From assembly GCA_900544285.1 (NCBI GenBank), contig UQUT01000001.1:186001-250000 (forward strand): a DNA stretch of 64,000 bases. The letters are read 5' to 3'. The position numbers were made by a program, and so were the translations under genes. The first letter of the stretch is position 1. Every line of letters starts with the position of its first letter. The notes beneath the pieces are model-generated. The model saw only the letters and a program-made list of their open reading frames with translations. It was not told the origin of the DNA and did no database searches. Source of the stretch: an uncultured Eubacterium sp. (GTDB lineage: Bacteria > Bacillota > Clostridia > Oscillospirales > CAG-272). This document shows positions 1 to 7,806 of the stretch, piece after piece.

Positions 1-1172
1 TTTACAAAAAATATCCGGGCGGTGTTACAGCCGTTTCCGACTTCTGCCTTGAAGTCAGAGATACGGAATTCATAATTTTCGTAGGTCCTTCGGGTTGCGG
101 TAAGTCAACGACGCTGCGTATGATCGCAGGTCTTGAAGAAATCACAGAAGGCGAACTTTACATCGGCGACCGCCTTGTAAACGACGTTGCCCCCAAGGAC
201 AGAGACATCGCAATGGTGTTCCAGAACTACGCTCTTTATCCTCACATGACCGTTTTCGATAACATGGCATTCGGTCTTAAACTCCGCAAGGTTCCGAAGG
301 AAGAAATCAAGCGTAAGGTTGAAGAAGCCGCAAGAATTCTTGACATTTCTCACCTTCTTGACAGACACCCCAAGGCTCTTTCCGGTGGTCAGAAGCAGCG
401 TGTTGCGCTCGGTCGTGCGATCGTTCGTAACCCGAAGGTATTCCTTCTCGACGAACCGCTCTCAAACCTTGACGCTAAGCTCCGTGCCGCAATGAGAACG
501 GAGATCACAAAGCTCCATCACAAGCTCGGCGCAACGTTCATCTACGTTACGCACGACCAGGTAGAAGCTATGACAATGGCAACGCGTATCGTCGTTATGA
601 AAGACGGTATCATCCAGCAGGTTGACTCTCCTCAGAGCCTTTATGACTCCCCCGTTAACCTCTTCGTTGCAGGCTTCATCGGCACGCCTCAGATGAACTT
701 TATCAACGGTAAGCTCCTGAAAAAAGATGACGGCGTTTATCTCAAATTCGGCGATATCTCCATAAAGCTACCCGAAGAAAAAGGCAACAGCGAAGAGCTC
801 AAGCCCTATATCGGCAAGGAAATCATCGCGGGCGTCCGTCCCGAGTGTATCGTTGATACTCCTATGCAGATTGCCGCTCTCAAGGATTCTTCCTTTGAAG
901 CATATGTCGACGTTACAGAGCTTATGGGTTCCGAAATCCTTCTCTACCTCATCGCAAACAGAGTTGTTGTTGATGAAGAACTCGCTTCAAAGAAAAATAT
1001 AGTTATCGACCGTTCCGGCGAGCAGAAGCTCACAGCCCGCGTATCTCCCCGTTCCACAGCACGCAACGGAGACACGATCACAGTTGCAATCGACACGGCG
1101 CGTATGCACCTGTTCGATAAGGAAACCGAGAAGCGCATAGTATTCAAGAGCGAACTTCCCGAAGAAGAATAA
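1..1172 (+). CDS. ABC transporter ATP-binding protein, MsmK/UgpC/MalK type (5' truncated by window edge)
   Basis: This is the cytoplasmic ATPase of a binding-protein-dependent importer, most likely for sugars. The reading frame is open from base 3 and about 389 residues are visible, so only about ten N-terminal residues lie outside the window. Walker A (GPSGCGKST) is at 84-110. The signature LSGGQKQRV, the Walker B with catalytic Glu (VFLLDEPLSNLD) and the switch His (YVTHDQ) follow in order. The C-terminal third is the TOBE/MalK-type regulatory extension seen in ATPases that are often shared by several sugar permeases. No permease or binding protein follows; the gene ends at a strong terminator, so partners are upstream or elsewhere. 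The family call is firm. The substrate is unknown. Confidence 0.93.
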   Translation, partial: YKKYPGGVTAVSDFCLEVRDTEFIIFVGPSGCGKSTTLRMIAGLEEITEGELYIGDRLVNDVAPKDRDIAMVFQNYALYPHMTVFDNMAFGLKLRKVPKEEIKRKVEEAARILDISHLLDRHPKALSGGQKQRVALGRAIVRNPKVFLLDEPLSNLDAKLRAAMRTEITKLHHKLGATFIYVTHDQVEAMTMATRIVVMKDGIIQQVDSPQSLYDSPVNLFVAGFIGTPQMNFINGKLLKKDDGVYLKFGDISIKLPEEKGNSEELKPYIGKEIIAGVRPECIVDTPMQIAALKDSSFEAYVDVTELMGSEILLYLIANRVVVDEELASKKNIVIDRSGEQKLTARVSPRSTARNGDTITVAIDTARMHLFDKETEKRIVFKSELPEEE

Positions 1173-1182
1173 TTGAAAATAT

Positions 1183-1214
1183 AAAACCGCTCGTCCAAAC
1201 GGATGAGCGGTTTT
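1183..1214 (+). terminator. Intrinsic terminator after the ABC ATPase gene
   Basis: A 14-bp stem (arms near 1183-1196 and 1201-1214, one G-U pair) with an AAAC loop runs into a T-run, 10 bases after the stop codon. Confidence 0.9.
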
Positions 1215-1280
1215 TGATTTGACGAAAAATCTCAAATATCGATTTACAGATTAAAAATCCGAAACAAATTTCCGCAAAAT

Positions 1281-1316
1281 AAAAACGGCTCGAAATGAGC
1301 CGTTTTTGTTTTTTTT
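1281..1316. terminator. Bidirectional terminator between the ABC ATPase gene and fhs
   Basis: An 11-bp perfect stem AAAAACGGCTC / GAGCCGTTTTT with loop GAAAT. It has a long T-run on the plus side and an A-run on the other side, so it can also terminate the convergent fhs transcript that ends at 1321. Confidence 0.85.
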
Positions 1317-1320
1317 ATAA

Positions 1321-2985
1321 TTAAAAGAGTCCGCTTATTCTGCCGCTTTCGTCAACGTCAATTTTCTCTGCCGCGGGAACCTTTGGAAGCCCGGGCATTG
1401 TCATAATGTCGCCCGTAAGAACGACAATAAATCCCGCCCCCGCCGAAACTTTTACATTTTTTACGGCAACCGTGAAATGCTCAGGCGCACCGAGCTTCTG
1501 CGGATCGTCCGAAAAGCTGTACTGCGTTTTCGCAATGCAGACGGGGAGCTTATCAAATCCGAGCGACTCAAGCCTTTTTATCTGCTTTTCCGCATTCGGA
1601 GAAAGCGCAATGCCGTCGCCGCCGTACACCTTTTTCACAACCTGCTCTATTTTTTCTTTTATCGGACAGTCAAGATTGTATGCAAAATTGAAGTTGCTTT
1701 CCTCATCGCAAAGACGGACAACCTCTCTCGCAAGTTCTTCCCCGCCTTCTCCGCCCTTTGCCCATACCTCCGAAAGCACCGTATTTACTCCGAGCCTTCT
1801 GCACTCGTCGATCACGAGCGCAAGCTCTCTCTCTGTATCTGTCGGGAAGCGATTGACGGCAACAACGCACGGAAGTCCGTATACATTTTTTATGTTTGAA
1901 ACGTGACGAAGCAGATTCGGCATACCGTTTCCGAGAGCTGTAAGATCCTCTTTTGCAAGGTCGGTCTTTGCTGCACCGCCATGCATTTTCAGCGCTCTGA
2001 CCGTCGCAACCACAACAACTGCCGAGGGCACAAGTCCCGCCGCACGGCACTTTATATCAAAAAACTTTTCCGCTCCGAGATCCGCGCCGAAGCCCGCCTC
2101 CGTGACGGCATAGTCGCCTGTGGTAAGCGCGGTTTTCGTTGCAATTACGGAGTTACAGCCGTGTGCTATATTCGCAAAGGGTCCGCCGTGAATAATCGCC
2201 GGCGTACCTTCAAGCGTCTGAACGAGATTCGGAGAAAGCGCATCCTTGAGCAGTGCCGTCATTGCGCCTGCCGCTTTGAGGTCACCCGCGGTGATCGGCT
2301 TATCGTCATAAGTATATCCTATGATTATATTTGAAAGTCGGTTTTTAAGGTCGGAAATCGAAGTCGCAAGACAGAAAACCGCCATTACCTCCGAAGCTAC
2401 GGTTATATCGTAGCCGTCCTCTCTCGGCACGCCGCCCGTCATCCCGCCGATACCGTCTATAACACAGCGGAGCTGACGGTCATTCATATCAACGCAACGT
2501 TTCCATGTAATCCTTTTCGGATCTATTCCGAGCGCATTTCCCTGATAGATGTGATTATCTATCATAGCCGCGAGGAGATTGTTTGCCGCGCCGATTGCAT
2601 GAAAATCGCCCGTGAAATGCAGATTTATATCCTCCATGGGAATGACCTGCGCATAGCCTCCGCCCGCCGCGCCGCCTTTGATGCCGAAAACAGGTCCGAG
2701 CGACGGCTCACGAAGCGCGAGCACCGCATTTTTCCCTATTCTGCGAAGTCCGTCCGCAAGACCGATTGTGGTTGTGGTTTTGCCCTCTCCCGCAGGTGTC
2801 GGAGTTATAGCCGTGACCAAAATCAGCTTTCCCTTCGGATTATTATGCTCCGAAAGGAACGAAAGGTCGATTTTCGCCTTGGACTTACCGTAGGACTCAA
2901 TATATTTTTCGTCTATCCCCGCGGTTTTTGCGATTTCATAAATATTTTGGGGCTTTATCGACTGAGCTATTTCTATATCCGTCAT
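1321..2985 (-). CDS. fhs: Formate--tetrahydrofolate ligase
   Basis: This enzyme makes 10-formyltetrahydrofolate from formate, ATP and tetrahydrofolate. It is the entry step of the methyl branch of one-carbon metabolism in clostridia, and also supplies purine synthesis. The 554-residue product matches the usual family length (about 555). The nucleotide-binding motif TPAGEGKTTTTIGL is near residues 62-75, followed by the conserved FGIKGGAAGGGYAQ segment and a PGLPK motif near the C terminus. A good Shine-Dalgarno (AGAGGTG) precedes the ATG and a sigma-A promoter lies at 3021-3049. The gene is transcribed alone; no folD or other Wood-Ljungdahl genes are adjacent, so acetogenesis cannot be inferred from this gene. 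Confidence 0.97.
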   Translation of the reverse strand: MTDIEIAQSIKPQNIYEIAKTAGIDEKYIESYGKSKAKIDLSFLSEHNNPKGKLILVTAITPTPAGEGKTTTTIGLADGLRRIGKNAVLALREPSLGPVFGIKGGAAGGGYAQVIPMEDINLHFTGDFHAIGAANNLLAAMIDNHIYQGNALGIDPKRITWKRCVDMNDRQLRCVIDGIGGMTGGVPREDGYDITVASEVMAVFCLATSISDLKNRLSNIIIGYTYDDKPITAGDLKAAGAMTALLKDALSPNLVQTLEGTPAIIHGGPFANIAHGCNSVIATKTALTTGDYAVTEAGFGADLGAEKFFDIKCRAAGLVPSAVVVVATVRALKMHGGAAKTDLAKEDLTALGNGMPNLLRHVSNIKNVYGLPCVVAVNRFPTDTERELALVIDECRRLGVNTVLSEVWAKGGEGGEELAREVVRLCDEESNFNFAYNLDCPIKEKIEQVVKKVYGGDGIALSPNAEKQIKRLESLGFDKLPVCIAKTQYSFSDDPQKLGAPEHFTVAVKNVKVSAGAGFIVVLTGDIMTMPGLPKVPAAEKIDVDESGRISGLF

Positions 2986-3020
2986 GATTTAGGTCACCTC
3001 TTTCAGATTTTATCTTTTAT

Positions 3021-3049
3021 ATTATACATTATTTCGCACACTTTGTAAA
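3021..3049 (-). promoter_or_regulatory. Sigma-A promoter for fhs
   Basis: On the minus strand TTTACA (3044-3049), a 17-base spacer and TATAAT (3021-3026), about 35 bases upstream of the fhs start codon. Confidence 0.75.
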
Positions 3050-3143
3050 GCGGAAATTTGAAACGGGATTTTTTACCGACGCAAAGGAGATTGCCGGAAA
3101 AGACGGAAAAGCGAAAATCTTTGCGTTATGTTCAAAAATCATA

Positions 3144-3173
3144 TTGAAAAGAGTGGCTTCTATGTGTTAAAAT
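3144..3173 (+). promoter_or_regulatory. Likely promoter for glpK and the downstream hydrolase
   Basis: TTGAAA (3144-3149), an 18-base spacer and TAAAAT (3168-3173), 22 bases upstream of the glpK TTG start. The 195-base gap between fhs and glpK otherwise holds only the divergent fhs promoter. Confidence 0.55.
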
Positions 3174-3194
3174 AAACAAAAAGGCGGTGATTTT

Positions 3195-4676
3195 TTGAAA
3201 AAATATATTCTCGCTCTCGACGAAGGCACAACAAGTGCAAGGAGTATCCTTTTTGATAAAAGCCTTTCCGTCGTCAGCATGGCGCAACACGAGTTCACAC
3301 AGTTTTATCCGAAGCCCGGCTGGGTTGAGCATGACCCTATGCAGATATATGCGTCGCAATATGCGTCGCTTACGGAATGTATTGCGAAAAGCGGCATCTC
3401 GCCCGATGAAATAGCCGGCATAGGTATAACCAATCAGCGCGAAACAACAGTCGTCTGGGATAAAAACACGGGCAAGCCCGTATATAACGCAATCGTCTGG
3501 CAATGTCGCAGGACGGCAGACATTTGCGAAACACTCAGGCAAAACGGCTACTCCGATTATATAAAAAAGACAACCGGTCTCCGTATAGACGCTTATTTCA
3601 GCGGCACAAAGCTGAAATGGATCCTTGACAACGTCGACGGGGCACGCGAGAAAGCCGAGCGCGGCGACCTTCTTTTCGGAACGGTAGACACCTGGCTTTT
3701 ATGGAAGCTGACAGACGGAAAATCGTTCTGCACGGACAGAACAAACGCATCGCGCACTATGATGTGCAATCTCGAAACGGGCGAATGGGACGACAGGCTT
3801 CTAAAAATGCTCGATATTCCCCGCACAATGCTTCCCGAGATACGTTCGTCGGGCGAGATATACGGATATATGGACTTGATGGGCGCAAGGGTTCCGATCT
3901 GCGGAATGGCAGGCGACCAGCAAGCGGCGCTTTTCGGTCAGGGCTGCTACGAAGCGGGCGACGTCAAAAATACTTACGGCACCGGATGTTTTCTCCTCAC
4001 CCACACGGGAAATGAGAGAGTCGAAAGCAAAAGCGGACTTATTACAACGGCGGCGGCGACGGAAAAAGGTCGCGCGCCGGAATACGCCCTTGAAGGCAGC
4101 GTTTTTGTTGCGGGAGCAATAGTCCAATGGTTGCGTGACGAAATGCGTCTTATTTCAGACTCTGCCGACAGCGAATATTTCGCACGGAAGGTCAGCGACA
4201 CGGGAGGGGTTTACATCGTTCCCGCATTTTCGGGTCTCGGCGCACCGTATTGGGATATGCAGGCAAGAGGTGCCATCTTCGGGCTGACAAGAGGAACCGG
4301 CAGAAGTCATATCATCCGTGCCGCGCTTGAGTCGGTTGCGTATCAGAGCGACGATATGCTTTGCGCCATGGAAAGCGATATGGGCAAGCCTCTCACTTCG
4401 CTTAAAGTCGACGGAGGAATGTCCTCAAACGGATTTTTAATGCAGTTTCAAAGCGACATTTCAAAAATAACCGTCGTTCGTTCGGAGCTTAAAGAGGCGA
4501 CTGCGGCTGGAGCGGCGGCACTTGCGGGACTGGCTGTCGGTTTGTTTGAAAGCAGAGCCGAGCTTCTCTCGCTGATGAAAGAAAAAGAAAGATTTGAGCC
4601 CGATATGACAGACGAAAAACGCTCCGGACTTTTGTCTGGCTGGCACAGAGCCGTCAATTCCTGCAGAGGGTTTTAA
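3195..4676 (+). CDS. glpK: Glycerol kinase
   Basis: This cytoplasmic enzyme phosphorylates glycerol to sn-glycerol 3-phosphate. It is a FGGY-family kinase with the N-terminal ATP-binding DEGTTS motif, GITNQRETTVVWDK and AIVWQCRRT (glycerol-binding Arg), and the C-terminal GLGAPYWD and DGGMSSNGFLMQ motifs. The length of 493 residues is close to the family norm of about 500. The start is TTG, chosen because AAGGCGGTG lies eight bases upstream and the conserved N terminus begins right there; no in-frame ATG fits better. The next gene, a monoglyceride-lipase-like hydrolase, starts only 10 bases after the stop, so free glycerol from lipids is a plausible substrate source. No glycerol facilitator or dehydrogenase is nearby. 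Confidence 0.97.
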   Translation: MKKYILALDEGTTSARSILFDKSLSVVSMAQHEFTQFYPKPGWVEHDPMQIYASQYASLTECIAKSGISPDEIAGIGITNQRETTVVWDKNTGKPVYNAIVWQCRRTADICETLRQNGYSDYIKKTTGLRIDAYFSGTKLKWILDNVDGAREKAERGDLLFGTVDTWLLWKLTDGKSFCTDRTNASRTMMCNLETGEWDDRLLKMLDIPRTMLPEIRSSGEIYGYMDLMGARVPICGMAGDQQAALFGQGCYEAGDVKNTYGTGCFLLTHTGNERVESKSGLITTAAATEKGRAPEYALEGSVFVAGAIVQWLRDEMRLISDSADSEYFARKVSDTGGVYIVPAFSGLGAPYWDMQARGAIFGLTRGTGRSHIIRAALESVAYQSDDMLCAMESDMGKPLTSLKVDGGMSSNGFLMQFQSDISKITVVRSELKEATAAGAAALAGLAVGLFESRAELLSLMKEKERFEPDMTDEKRSGLLSGWHRAVNSCRGF

Positions 4677-4686
4677 GGAGGAAATA

Positions 4687-5598
4687 ATGGGTATAACAAT
4701 AGTCAAAGAATTTGTTCCGTCGTCTGACGGAATCCATGCTCTTTCCGGAAAAGTATATATTCCTGAGGAAAATCCGAAAGGACTTTTTCACGTTGTTCAC
4801 GGGATGACAGAGCATATCGAACGGTATGATTTCTTTATGCGCAAGCTCGCAGAGGACGGCTACATCTGCTTCGGATATGACCATCTCGGTCATGGAAAAA
4901 CAGCAGAAAATGCAGACGAACTGGGCTTTATTGCACATAAGGACGGCTGGAACTATCTCGCAAAGGACGTTTCCGTTTTTGCCGAAGCAATGAAGAAAAA
5001 ATACGGGGAAACACTTCCCTATTACCTTATGGGACACAGCATGGGATCGTTTGTATCAAGACTTGCTGCGGAAAAATATATAAAGCCAGACAAACTTATA
5101 ATAATGGGTACCGGTGGTCCGAACCCCTCTGCCGGAATCGGGCTTATTGCAATCGACATAGCAAAAATTTTCAGAGGCGAAAAGTATATTTCAAAGACGA
5201 TAGACAATCTCGCCTTCGGATCGTTCAATTCGCATTTCGAGGACGAAAACGACCCGATTGCATGGCTGACAAAGGACAAAGAACAGAAAGAAAAATATGC
5301 CGCCGACCCGTTCTGCACCTTCAAATTCACATTGAGCGCCATGCACGACCTTGTCACCCTCAACAAAAAGGCAAATCGCGCGGCGTGGTTCAGAAGCATA
5401 AAAATGCCGGTGCTTCTCGTTTCCGGAGCGGATGACCCCGTCGGTGACTACGGAAAAGGCGTGACCAAGGTTTATGAAAAGCTGAAAAAAGCTGGTTGTG
5501 ACGTCCGTATAAAACTCTACGAAAACTGCCGTCACGAAATCTTGAACGACACCTGTCGCGATGAAGTCGTGCGCGATATTGAAAATTTCATAGACTGA
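4687..5598 (+). CDS. Alpha/beta hydrolase, monoacylglycerol lipase / lysophospholipase-like
   Basis: A 303-residue serine hydrolase of the Hydrolase_4 group. The HGMTEH oxyanion-region motif is near residue 39 and the nucleophile elbow GHSMGS near 118. The acid lies in SGADDPVGDYG and the catalytic His in ENCRHEI near the C terminus. There is no signal peptide, so it should act in the cytoplasm. It follows glpK by 10 bases with an AAGGAGG Shine-Dalgarno. This layout suggests it releases glycerol from monoglycerides or lysophospholipids for phosphorylation by GlpK; that link is inferred from position. Related esterases share the fold, so the substrate is not certain. Confidence 0.85.
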   Translation: MGITIVKEFVPSSDGIHALSGKVYIPEENPKGLFHVVHGMTEHIERYDFFMRKLAEDGYICFGYDHLGHGKTAENADELGFIAHKDGWNYLAKDVSVFAEAMKKKYGETLPYYLMGHSMGSFVSRLAAEKYIKPDKLIIMGTGGPNPSAGIGLIAIDIAKIFRGEKYISKTIDNLAFGSFNSHFEDENDPIAWLTKDKEQKEKYAADPFCTFKFTLSAMHDLVTLNKKANRAAWFRSIKMPVLLVSGADDPVGDYGKGVTKVYEKLKKAGCDVRIKLYENCRHEILNDTCRDEVVRDIENFID

Positions 5599-5600
5599 TT

Positions 5601-5630
5601 AAAAAAGGAATCCGCAAGGGTTCCTTTTTC
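5601..5630 (+). terminator. Intrinsic terminator of the glpK operon
   Basis: A stem with arms near 5601-5613 and 5619-5629 (AAAAAAGGAA.CC / GGTTCCTTTTT), starting three bases after the hydrolase stop codon. Confidence 0.85.
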
Positions 5631-5639
5631 TGTTGACAG

Positions 5640-5672
5640 AAAAAACAGGGACAAAATCGTCCCTGTTTTTTG
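5640..5672. terminator. Second, bidirectional terminator hairpin
   Basis: A perfect 12-bp stem AAAAACAGGGAC / GTCCCTGTTTTT with a six-base loop, A-rich on the left and T-rich on the right. It is a backup for the plus transcript and may also act on the minus strand. Confidence 0.75.
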
Positions 5673-5683
5673 ATTGCAAAAAT

Positions 5684-5868
5684 GATAACAGGTCAGTACA
5701 AAATCGCACAAGACCAGTAACCAAAGCTTCTTTTGCCTACTTCTCCTCTCAAAAGAGTATCAACACCCGTTTTTTTACCCATCTCCGTCTGCGCAGATGA
5801 TAAGAGGTCTGCACAAAACCAGTAAATGAAGCTTCTTTTGCCTACTTTTCTTCCCGAAGAAAAGTAGG
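5684..5868. repeat. Two diverged copies of a 60-70 bp repeat, one ending in a palindrome
   Basis: Copy 1 (5684-5750) and copy 2 (5799-5868) share the order GATAA.AGGTC, then ACAAAA, then CCAGTAA, then AAGCTTCTTTTGCCTACTT. Copy 2 ends in a perfect 13-bp inverted repeat (5841-5853 / 5856-5868, loop CC) that abuts the stop codon of the TPM-domain gene. In copy 1 the right half has decayed. This looks like a short dispersed palindromic element used as a 3' hairpin for the minus-strand operon. The gap between the two genes (270 bases) holds nothing else. Confidence 0.7.
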
Positions 5869-6651
5869 TCAGAATTTGCCGCCGCCTCCGCCGTGAGACG
5901 AGCCGGATGACGAAGTATGCGATCCGCCGCCTCCTCCGCTGCTTTCGGTCTGGCGTCTGACGCGGTAAACCGTCCTGTAAAGGAAGATGTCTTTTGCGGA
6001 TTTGAGTTCAAGACTGTCCTTGACGACATAATCGTCCGCCTTTGCCTTGGCTTTGACGCTCTTGAGCTGTTTTGTATATTTTATCATTATCAAAAACGAT
6101 ATTATAACGCCGGCTATAACCGCAAAAACCAAAAATGTAGGCAAATCGGAGACAATTCCGTCCGAGCCATCGGAAGAAGAGCCGCCGGAACCTCCGGTCA
6201 TCATACTCTCGCAGGCATCCGCATACGAAATAAACGCGGAATAATAATCTCCGTCGCTGAGGTCGGAGAGAATTCTTCTTTCGACCGTTCTGTAATTTAC
6301 CTTCTCAATACACGAGCCCTTCGTCGAAACATACCAATCGCGATCAGCCATACTGATAAGCAGGAGTGCGCCGTTCTCGCCATAGCCGTTGTAATCAAAA
6401 TAGTCATCTGCGTATTCTTCAGGGGTCTTTGAGCCTATTGAGTTTTCCGTCACAACGACGATGCTTACGCCGAGACGGTCGCTTGCGCCGGAAAGATAGC
6501 TTTCAAGAGAATATTCTTCGCTTGCCGTGAGCAAGTTTGCATTGTCCACAACAAGCGAAGGTCTGTCATCAATCGCAAAGCACGAAAAGGCTGTCAGAGC
6601 AAGAAGAATTACGGCAAAAACAAACGATAGATATTTTTTCATAGTCGTCAC
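5869..6651 (-). CDS. TPM-domain membrane protein (YdjH/YgcG-like)
   Basis: A 260-residue protein. It has an N-terminal signal or membrane segment (residues 3-27) and a TPM_phosphatase domain (about 30-150) with the typical LVVDNANLLTASEE opening and a DRDWYVSTKG segment. A transmembrane helix near 172-192, a short cytoplasmic segment and a Gly/Ser/His-rich tail ending GGGGGKF follow. The tail is characteristic of this family. It is the last gene of a three-gene operon, three bases after the zinc-ribbon gene. In Bacillus subtilis the equivalents ydjG-ydjH-ydjI sit with pspA in a membrane-stress operon, so a role in envelope maintenance is inferred. No enzymatic role is claimed. Confidence 0.85.
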   Translation of the reverse strand: MTTMKKYLSFVFAVILLALTAFSCFAIDDRPSLVVDNANLLTASEEYSLESYLSGASDRLGVSIVVVTENSIGSKTPEEYADDYFDYNGYGENGALLLISMADRDWYVSTKGSCIEKVNYRTVERRILSDLSDGDYYSAFISYADACESMMTGGSGGSSSDGSDGIVSDLPTFLVFAVIAGVIISFLIMIKYTKQLKSVKAKAKADDYVVKDSLELKSAKDIFLYRTVYRVRRQTESSGGGGGSHTSSSGSSHGGGGGKF

Positions 6652-6654
6652 CTC

Positions 6655-7737
6655 TCAAAGCAGCGACAAAAGCGTGATTATTCCGAACGCAACCGCGCTC
6701 GAAATCGCCGCATATATCGCCCACCATTTCCAGTATGCACCCTTATCCATCGGCAGATTGCCGACCATTTTTCCCGTCTGACCGTTCATCGCAAAGGTGT
6801 ATTTCTTCCCTCTCCATGTTGTATTCAGAATCCATACAGGATAAAGCGCATACCTCGTTTGTCTACCGTTTATGCCGACGTTGCTGTTCTCTGTCCGAAG
6901 AGTCGCATACCCGCGCACAGTCGACGCAAAGCAATCCTCCGTACTCTTCTTTATGCGCTTATTTGCACGGTCAATACTGTCATCCTTTGAAACGTCGTAT
7001 TTATCGGCAAGATAGCCCGCAAGATATGCCGTCTGAAAGTCGACAGCCTCGGAAGCGTCAAACGGCTCGATAGATTCCATAAGGTCATCTGCCATCTTGC
7101 TCGACCCGTCGACCGGAACGTTTTCAAAATCAAGCGTGCCCTTTCTGAATATGGAGAAATAACTCGTCTCCGTATAGTTATAGCGCGAGTCGCTCCACAT
7201 ATGAACCTTCGTTCCCCTGTATCTTATGTCTGCATCGACATCCGAATCGAAAAGCCAGAACGGAACATAAATTCCCTTTATCTCGTCTATATGATTTTCA
7301 TTCTTGAACACCTTCGGAAGGAGCTTTTTCCCCGAAAAATGTTCGAGCAGTTTCTTTTTCGCCTCGTCTTTTCCGAATTTGAAAGGAATCACGCAATCCG
7401 GCTTGAGCGTACCGCCGAGCCTTTCAGTCAGGACGACGGGGTTTCCGCAGAACGGACAGCTCGTTGCCGAGGTGTTTTCGTCGCAGACAATCTCTCCGCC
7501 GCAGGAATTACATATGTAAGAACGGACGCCATCCGAATCGCTCCATTCGGTCTCCGGCGTTTCCGCCCACTTTGTCTCCTTTTCCCCATCACTTTCGGAA
7601 AGTGCCTCATCAAGCGACCTGAGATCATCGACGTTGAATTCCGTATCGCAATACGGGCATTTCAGCTTTTGAGTCTTGCTGTCAAAGCTGATCGCTCCGC
7701 CGCAACACGGACACTTATATTCTATAATATCTGCCAT
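6655..7737 (-). CDS. Zinc-ribbon (TFIIB-type) membrane-anchored protein, YdjG-like
   Basis: A 360-residue protein. It opens with a zinc ribbon (KCPCCGGAI near residue 8, LKCPYC near 30) and carries a second ribbon near residues 75-97 (CNSCGGEI, CPFCG). A long conserved body contains IPFKFGKDEAKK and IKGIYVPFWLFD, and one transmembrane helix lies at the C terminus (about 341-359). This layout matches B. subtilis YdjG. It sits between the SPFH gene (ending 70 bases upstream on the transcribed strand) and the TPM gene (3 bases downstream). The biochemical role is not known; in Bacillus the partners help recruit the phage-shock protein PspA to stressed membrane. No PspA gene is in this window. 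Confidence 0.82.
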   Translation of the reverse strand: MADIIEYKCPCCGGAISFDSKTQKLKCPYCDTEFNVDDLRSLDEALSESDGEKETKWAETPETEWSDSDGVRSYICNSCGGEIVCDENTSATSCPFCGNPVVLTERLGGTLKPDCVIPFKFGKDEAKKKLLEHFSGKKLLPKVFKNENHIDEIKGIYVPFWLFDSDVDADIRYRGTKVHMWSDSRYNYTETSYFSIFRKGTLDFENVPVDGSSKMADDLMESIEPFDASEAVDFQTAYLAGYLADKYDVSKDDSIDRANKRIKKSTEDCFASTVRGYATLRTENSNVGINGRQTRYALYPVWILNTTWRGKKYTFAMNGQTGKMVGNLPMDKGAYWKWWAIYAAISSAVAFGIITLLSLL

Positions 7738-7806
7738 AGAGATATTTTCTCCTCCGTATATGCCTGCGGGAAAGGCAAAAATGTCTTTCCCGCAGTGAAT
7801 GTATTA

